Below are positions 35,785-40,222 of a DNA stretch of 40,222 nucleotides, piece after piece. The stretch is from Candidatus Anammoxibacter sp. (GTDB lineage Bacteria; Planctomycetota; Brocadiia; Brocadiales; Anammoxibacteraceae). Under the pieces are notes generated by a model. The model was not told the DNA's origin and searched no databases. It worked only from the letters and a program-made list of their open reading frames with translations. The DNA is taken from assembly GCA_021777055.1 (NCBI GenBank), contig JAIQZO010000109.1, forward strand, positions 1 to 40,222, given 5' to 3'. The stretch's first letter is position 1, and each line of letters opens with the position of its first letter. A program made the position numbers and the translations under genes.

Positions 35785-36087
35785 ATATGGAGAATACAGA
35801 ACTCAGGAGACAGAATTTAGAATAAATACCTATGATCGATAGGCCTATTGACGATGAAAACTATTTTCATGGTAAAGTATAGAGTTGTCAGGATAAATAT
35901 TATTAATCATAAAATTATTGATCTTAAATTATTTAAACATGTCTTAATTGCACCTAACCACTTTTCTAAATGGTGGGAACTTGTTGTAACTTTGCCATTT
36001 GATTTTTGTAAAACTATAGTGTGAATTCTTTGACTCCTGTTTTCTATTATTATGAAACCTGTCTTCTGACTTCAGTATTCCATAAAA
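35785..36087. repeat. MITE-like inverted-repeat element, GGAATACAGAA family
   Basis: The left end (TATGGAGAATACAGAACTCA then GGAGACAG, from 35786) is the imperfect complement of the right end (CCTGTCTTCTGACTTCAGTA then TTCCATA, to about 36083). The arms resemble those at 28993-29140, but the inside is longer (about 300 bases in all) and has no open frame. Confidence 0.6.
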
Positions 36088-36137
36088 AACACAATCTCTT
36101 TTTAATAAAATGAAGTTCTTATAAATCTATACTATAT

Positions 36138-36539
36138 ATGAATACAAATAATGTTGATGAACGTCCGGATATACCGGATGATATAACCCCTTCTGACTAT
36201 TTTAATAATCTTGTTGTTGACAGGATAAATAAGTGTCCTATTCCTAAGATTAGTTCTTTGAATTGCCTGGTAGAGTTTTGTGTCACTGGTGAAAATGGCG
36301 GAAGCTGGGGGCTTTTTGTTGAAAAAGGTGAGGCGATGAAAGTGGTACAGGCCGTGGAAGGTGTAGCTGAACCCTACGGGCTGAAACCTGCCTGTACGTT
36401 TACTATGGACAAAGAGACTTTCTTTGACATACTCCACAAAAGGATTACTCCACAGAAGGCATTTTTTGCAAAAAGAGTTAATTTTAAGGGGGATATATTT
36501 TTAGCATTAAAAGCAAATGTTCTTGTAGATTATTTATAG
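36138..36539 (+). CDS. SCP2-type sterol/lipid-binding domain protein
   Basis: This 133-residue soluble protein resembles SCP-2 domains: SWGLFVEKGEAMKVV, a TFTMDKETFFDILHKRITPQ stretch and KAFFAKRVNFKGDIFLALKA match the family pattern (beta sheet, then a helix with xxdf..l..G...p..A...G.i...GD). Such domains bind lipids or hydrophobic cofactors. The N-terminal 30 residues are variable. No signal peptide is present. The start ATG lacks a good ribosome-binding site. The RND exporter follows on the same strand 246 bases later, with two repeat fragments in between; a link to lipid transport is an inference. Confidence 0.75.
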   Translation: MNTNNVDERPDIPDDITPSDYFNNLVVDRINKCPIPKISSLNCLVEFCVTGENGGSWGLFVEKGEAMKVVQAVEGVAEPYGLKPACTFTMDKETFFDILHKRITPQKAFFAKRVNFKGDIFLALKANVLVDYL

Positions 36540-36553
36540 ATTACAATATAGCA

Positions 36554-36731
36554 GTGTTGTCAGGTTAGTTATTTGCGTGGTGCAATGAGTGCTAAAATTG
36601 AGAGCCTAAAATGACTAAAGTGCCTACAATATGCTAAAGTTATAGAAATCTATTTGTTAAAAAACAACTCTATTTTTTTGTCGCATGTATTCTGTATTCC
36701 CAATTTTAGTTGTGGTTTCACCGACTTTGTG
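36554..36731. repeat. Two adjoining partial repeat elements between SCP2-like and RND genes
   Basis: Bases 36554-36660 match the left half of the GCGTTGTC family (GTGTTGTCAGGTTAG, then AGAGCCTAAAATGACTAAAG). Bases 36686-36731 match the right end of the other family (TTCTGTATTCC followed by a degenerate GCGGC-type tail). Both appear as single ends without their partner arms. Confidence 0.6.
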
Positions 36732-36785
36732 GTTCCAAACTGAAGCAAAGAATCTGGCTCTTAAGGACGAAAATCGTACGTTAGA

Positions 36786-39188
36786 ATGGAAAAGTTTGTA
36801 AACCTTATATCATCATACCGCTGGTGGTTCATCGCATTTACTATCATTGTTACCTGCCTATTTGCATATAGCGCCAAGGGATTAAAGACTGATAATTCTA
36901 TCGAAATATGGCTTAATCAGGGGGCGCCTGCACTTGAGTTTTATCATAAGTTCAAGGAAGACTTCGGTAATGAAGAGTTCCTGCTAATAGCAGTTAATGA
37001 TAAGAATATATTCAGTAAAGACGGTATAAAGTTTATAGGTGACATCACATCTGAAATTGGGAGACTAAAAGGTGTGGGGGATGTGATATCCATCTCTACA
37101 ATTTTTAAACAGAAACTTATAACACCTTATTTTAAGAATTTACTTGCTGAAAAAAGGGCAGAAAAAGATGCAGGTTCAAAAGTTAATGTTTTAGAGATTT
37201 TTGAACATGAGCTGCTTAAGGATCCCATCTATGTAGATAATATTGTTTCAAAAGATGGAACAGTTACGGCAGTGGTTGCCATTGTAAACGGTCCTTATGT
37301 TGGTGTTCCTGAAGACGGAAATCATATGTCTGAACAGAATTGGAGTGAGTATAGAAAATGGTTAATGGTTAATGTTAAAGGGATAGTTGATCGAGTTAAA
37401 AACAGCGACAATAGTAACGCAAAAGTTTACATTGGGGGACCAACAGCAATAAATGCTGAGCTGGACAGGATGTCTCAGAAAGATATGTCCATGCTTGTTC
37501 CACTGATGTTCGGGATCTCTTTTATTGTATTAATTCTACTCTTTAGGAAGGTTTCCGGTGTAATACTCCCGATGGCAGCCATTGGGATAAGTAATGTATG
37601 GACAATGGGTCTTTATGCTGTTTGTGGCAATAGCATGAACATGGTTTCAGGTATTATGACACCAGTTATATTTGTTATTGCACTGGCAACGTCTGTACAC
37701 ATATTGAATCACTGTTATTACGGGGAGGTGGATAGGTTATCAAATAAGCAAACAGTAATGGAAACAATAAAGTCAATTGGTGTCCCTTGCTTTTTTTCAT
37801 GCCTGACAACTGCAATTGGTTTCATGTCTTTAACTGTCAGCGATGTCTCGCCGGTTAAGACTACAGGAACATTTACTGCGACAGGAATCATGATGTCGTT
37901 CTTTGTCACCCTGGTTTTGATAACCGTTACTTTTCTGTTTTTGGGTAAAAGAAGGGCGGTTGCAGGTAGTAAAGAACACTCTCGTTTAGCGGATGGTTCA
38001 TTGCGGTTCTTTGATAATTTCCTTGGCTGGGCAGGCCCTTTTGTCTGTAGGCAGGCTGGAGAAGTGTTGATCTTGTGTGCATTGCTAATTGCTATATCGA
38101 TTCTTGGTATCTTGAGGTTAAAGGTTGAATCCGACATTGTACGGGCGTTTCCTGATGAGAGTGAAATTATTATTTCAAATGATTATATTGAAAATAATTT
38201 GACAGGGCTGCTCCCGTTAGAGATCGTTATTAATAAGAAAAACAATGATTCTGTTACAGATTATGCAATGCTTGCAGAGGTAGAGAAATTTCAATCATTT
38301 TTAAAGGATTTAGATGATATCAAGTATGCTGTATCCATAGTTGATATGGTAAAAAATGTTAATCAAATGGTTAACAAAGGTGGTGCAGAACATTACACAA
38401 TTCCAGAATCATCTGAAAAGATAAATTCCTATGTGGACCTTGCCTCGTTACATGGTGGCGGTATTGTAAACAGTTTCTTGAATATTGACAGGACGTCAAC
38501 CAGAATATCAACAAGGATGCTTCAGGTGGGGTCTGACAGGTATGGTGAGATATTACGGAAGATAGAGGATTATATTAAGAGCAGTGTTCCTGATAACATG
38601 GTTGTGGGGATAACCGGAGTGGTTCACCTCTTAATAGAGATGCAGGAGTATCTGTTGGAAAGCCAGATAAAGACCTTTTCCCTTGCGTTCATAGTAATCT
38701 TTGTTGTAATGATCATCCTGTTACGTTCTATCAAGCTGGCACTTATTAGTATGATTCCCAACCTTATGCCCATCTTATTAACCATAGGAGCGATGGGGTA
38801 CATGGGCATTAAACTTGATTCCGGGACCATGATGATTGCAAGCGTTGCATTGGGAATAGCGGTGGACGATACTATCCATTTTCTCTACCGTTTTAAGAAG
38901 GAGTTTAAAAAGTTTTATGATACCTCTGACATCAAAGATAACTCTACCTTAGAAATACAAGATGATTATCTTGTACCCATTAACAGAACTCTTATGAATA
39001 CTGGAAGGGCCATTATCTTTACCTCAATAATTGCATTCTGCGGTTTCCTTGCCCTTTGTCTCTCAAGTTTTAAGCCCATACAATACTTTGGACTGCTTAC
39101 TGCCATAACAATGGTTAGTGCGCTAATCGCAGATATTTTTGTACTCCCATGTTTTCTTCTTGTGTTCAGACCAAAGTTAAGAAAGTAA
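36786..39188 (+). CDS. RND-superfamily (MMPL/HpnN-like) exporter
   Basis: This 800-residue inner-membrane transporter has about 12 helices in two related halves. Each half has one helix, a large periplasmic loop (about 35-230 and 450-620) and five more helices. The first half shows YRWWFIAFTIIVTCLF and MFGISFIVLILLFRK; the second shows FSLAFIVIFVVMIILLRS and MIASVALGIAVDDTIHFLYR, the Asp pair typical of proton-relaying MMPL and hopanoid-transporter proteins. No adaptor or outer-membrane channel gene is adjacent, which fits the lipid-exporter branch more than a tripartite drug pump. The upstream SCP2-like gene hints at a hydrophobic substrate (inference). The start ATG has no strong ribosome-binding site. 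Confidence 0.9.
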   Translation: MEKFVNLISSYRWWFIAFTIIVTCLFAYSAKGLKTDNSIEIWLNQGAPALEFYHKFKEDFGNEEFLLIAVNDKNIFSKDGIKFIGDITSEIGRLKGVGDVISISTIFKQKLITPYFKNLLAEKRAEKDAGSKVNVLEIFEHELLKDPIYVDNIVSKDGTVTAVVAIVNGPYVGVPEDGNHMSEQNWSEYRKWLMVNVKGIVDRVKNSDNSNAKVYIGGPTAINAELDRMSQKDMSMLVPLMFGISFIVLILLFRKVSGVILPMAAIGISNVWTMGLYAVCGNSMNMVSGIMTPVIFVIALATSVHILNHCYYGEVDRLSNKQTVMETIKSIGVPCFFSCLTTAIGFMSLTVSDVSPVKTTGTFTATGIMMSFFVTLVLITVTFLFLGKRRAVAGSKEHSRLADGSLRFFDNFLGWAGPFVCRQAGEVLILCALLIAISILGILRLKVESDIVRAFPDESEIIISNDYIENNLTGLLPLEIVINKKNNDSVTDYAMLAEVEKFQSFLKDLDDIKYAVSIVDMVKNVNQMVNKGGAEHYTIPESSEKINSYVDLASLHGGGIVNSFLNIDRTSTRISTRMLQVGSDRYGEILRKIEDYIKSSVPDNMVVGITGVVHLLIEMQEYLLESQIKTFSLAFIVIFVVMIILLRSIKLALISMIPNLMPILLTIGAMGYMGIKLDSGTMMIASVALGIAVDDTIHFLYRFKKEFKKFYDTSDIKDNSTLEIQDDYLVPINRTLMNTGRAIIFTSIIAFCGFLALCLSSFKPIQYFGLLTAITMVSALIADIFVLPCFLLVFRPKLRK

Positions 39189-39599
39189 TAAAAAAGTAGA
39201 AGGGGGAGATATTGAACCTGTTGATCTTATTGATTTAGATCAGGAAACATAGTGCTTTATAGATTAATTGTTACAGCTAACGGTCTTTGACCAATCTTGC
39301 GGAGATAAACCACATTTTCTGGTTATCTATATACTGCTATCATACATTACAATCAAATACAGTTTTTCATCTCTGGTTTTCAAAATTCATTTTTATTTGT
39401 TTCTCTCTATTCCGTCTTGTTTCGCTAACAATAGAATCACCGACGCTTTTTTTGCGTACGGCGCATTTGATTGTTATTGTATTTATATTTTTAACAATAA
39501 TCTTTCGTATGTCATTTAAATCTTTTGGTGAGAAACCATGATTATTACTTAAAGTAACATGATCTAACCAAAATTTACAGATCTTTATCGATTACCTCT
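39189..39599. other. Intergenic region, FNR-like site and possible decayed sequence
   Basis: TTGATTTAGATCAG (39230-39243) is a one-mismatch FNR-type palindrome, but no plus-strand gene follows within the window. The overlapping plus-strand frames at 39268-39541 have poor composition. A minus-strand stretch near 39538-39400 (GFSPKDLNDIRKIIVKN) looks protein-like but is unidentified. Confidence 0.4.
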
Positions 39600-39929
39600 T
39601 TTTGAAAGAAGAAACGCCGATTATTCAGCACGATCATCGCCGTCAGCACAGACAACAAAATCGTTTGAATAATAAAGAGACAACCTTCTTTTAACCTATT
39701 CATTACTATAGTCTTCTGCCGCTTTCATCTTAACAAGCAGATGAAAATGGTTGCCCATAATGCAAAAACCAAATACATCTACAAAAAATATACCGCTTAA
39801 GTTCTTTATAAGGCTCAACAAATAATCCTTCTCCACATCACCTAAAACATAACCAGGCAATGCGGTACGTGAAATTATATGATATACCGTGTCTTCTCCT
39901 TTTACTAACAATCTTGGAATTCTTGCCAT
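39600..39929 (-). pseudogene. REP-associated (Y1) transposase gene with a nonsense codon
   Basis: The ATG at 39929 is preceded by GGAGTG and begins MARIPRLLVKGEDTVYHIIS. It continues with FGFCIMGNHFHLLVKM, in which HFH is the HUH metal-binding motif of IS200-like TnpA(REP) proteins. The frame ends at TAG (39696-39698) after AAEDYSNE, but the same frame continues beyond the stop as VKRRLSLYYSNDF, matching the usual family continuation (NEExKRRFxLYYG). The stop is therefore probably a recent GAG-to-TAG change. A further stop follows about 35 codons on, and the catalytic Tyr region is not recognisable. The start used is internal to a frame open from 39944. Confidence 0.75.
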
Positions 39930-40006
39930 AATTAAACACTCCATTTATCTAATTTATATTAAATTTTCATATTTCTATCTGAAAATTGTATTCAATTCTG
40001 CTGTTA

Positions 40007-40082
40007 ATGCAATAAATAACCTGTCCCTTAGTTTCCCTATGCAATAAATAACCTGTCCCTTAGTTTCCGTCCCTTAGTTTCC
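40007..40082. repeat. Tandem GTCCCTTAGTTTCC repeats next to the REP transposase
   Basis: ATGCAATAAATAACCTGTCC followed by CTTAGTTTCC occurs twice in tandem (40007-40036 and 40039-40068), and a third GTCCCTTAGTTTCC follows (40069-40082). The array sits 77 bases upstream of the TnpA(REP) start and cuts into the neighbouring transposase frame. Confidence 0.7.
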
Positions 40083-40222
40083 TGGATGAATGCATAGCAT
40101 CAGAAAAAGTAGTCCTGGCAATAGGAACATCAAATATTTCCTCGCTCTTTTGTAAAAAGTCACGTCCGGTTTTATTCTCTGCAATGATACGGCGTATTCC
40201 GGCATTAATGAAATTTTCATCA
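40060..40222 (-). pseudogene. IS4-type DDE transposase N-terminal fragment, cut by window edge and by repeat
   Basis: The minus-strand frame entering from the right edge reads DENFINAGIRRIIAENKTGR, then a ..RDFLQKSEEIF segment and ARTTFSDAMHSSRKL, resembling the N-terminal helical region of IS4-family transposases (usually ..ARSTYFxALHSxRR). It then runs into the GGAAACTAAGGGAC repeat and stops at TAA (40060-40062), after only 54 codons in the window. The start lies outside the window, and the catalytic DDE domain is absent. It appears truncated by the repeat array. Confidence 0.6.

Larger units (their letters stand above)
35669..36137. other. Intergenic region with terminator and inverted-repeat element
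   Basis: After the terminator at 35743-35784, almost the whole spacer is taken up by the inverted repeat at 35785-36087. The last 50 bases carry the leader of the SCP2-like gene. Confidence 0.6.

Noticed and set aside
39268..39541. Two Phe/Ile-rich plus-strand frames after the RND gene
   Set aside because: The composition is that of translated A+T-rich non-coding DNA. The minus strand here looks slightly more protein-like but could not be identified.
40007..40082. Short tandem repeat considered as a CRISPR array
   Set aside because: The units are directly adjacent, with no spacers of 25-40 unique bases, and no cas gene is present.

Overview
The window is low in G+C by eye and carries about twenty intact genes, long intergenic spacers, several inverted-repeat elements and at least seven decayed gene fragments. 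Three things suggest an anaerobic planctomycete, possibly an anammox bacterium of the Brocadiales ('Candidatus Scalindua'-like): the very large multi-domain sensor kinases, secreted proteins with FG-GAP, choice-of-anchor Q and Thr-Pro linker architecture, and a CslA-like family 2 glycosyltransferase. This taxonomic call is an inference from gene style. No rRNA, tRNA or diagnostic anammox gene is present.

Region 1 (1-12790, all + strand) is a signalling island. It starts with a methyl-accepting chemotaxis protein cut by the window edge. Then come a receiver/PP2C protein with altered key residues, a 1201-residue hybrid kinase with three receivers, a broken HD-GYP fragment, an intact receiver/HD-GYP phosphodiesterase, a second hybrid kinase paralogous to the first, and a receiver/histidine-kinase fusion. 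Both hybrid kinases carry the same Cys/His cluster inside their PAS domain. The likely outputs are phosphorelay, c-di-GMP turnover and chemotaxis-type signalling.

Region 2 (12791-24832) encodes secreted or surface proteins. On the + strand is an FG-GAP protein made of six 69-residue repeats, a Thr-Pro stalk, a Gly/Asp-rich minisatellite and two Ig-like domains. On the - strand are a VWA-type protein and a probable three-gene operon (TPR protein, metallophosphoesterase, choice-of-anchor Q beta-helix protein). A perfect FNR-type half-site pair and a foldback repeat lie upstream of the FG-GAP gene. A decayed IS3 transposase lies at the other end of that spacer.

Region 3 (24833-31800) holds a CslA-like glycosyltransferase, a DUF547 protein translationally coupled to the remains of a GH63-like glycosidase gene, a small membrane protein, and a DUF3179 protein and an AhpD-like fragment that are both cut at their N-termini on either side of one repeat element.

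Region 4 (31800-40222) has a radical SAM protein, an alpha/beta hydrolase, a secreted thioredoxin-fold-like protein, an SCP2-like protein and an RND/MMPL exporter. It ends with a REP-associated transposase carrying a nonsense codon, a short tandem repeat and the edge of an IS4-type transposase. Two families of inverted-repeat (MITE-like) elements recur through regions 2-4 and mark several of the broken gene ends. I found no CRISPR array or recognisable defence system. The most unusual items are the Cys/His PAS insert, the apparently circularly permuted domain in the phosphoesterase, and the repeat element that supplies the start codon of the DUF3179 gene.
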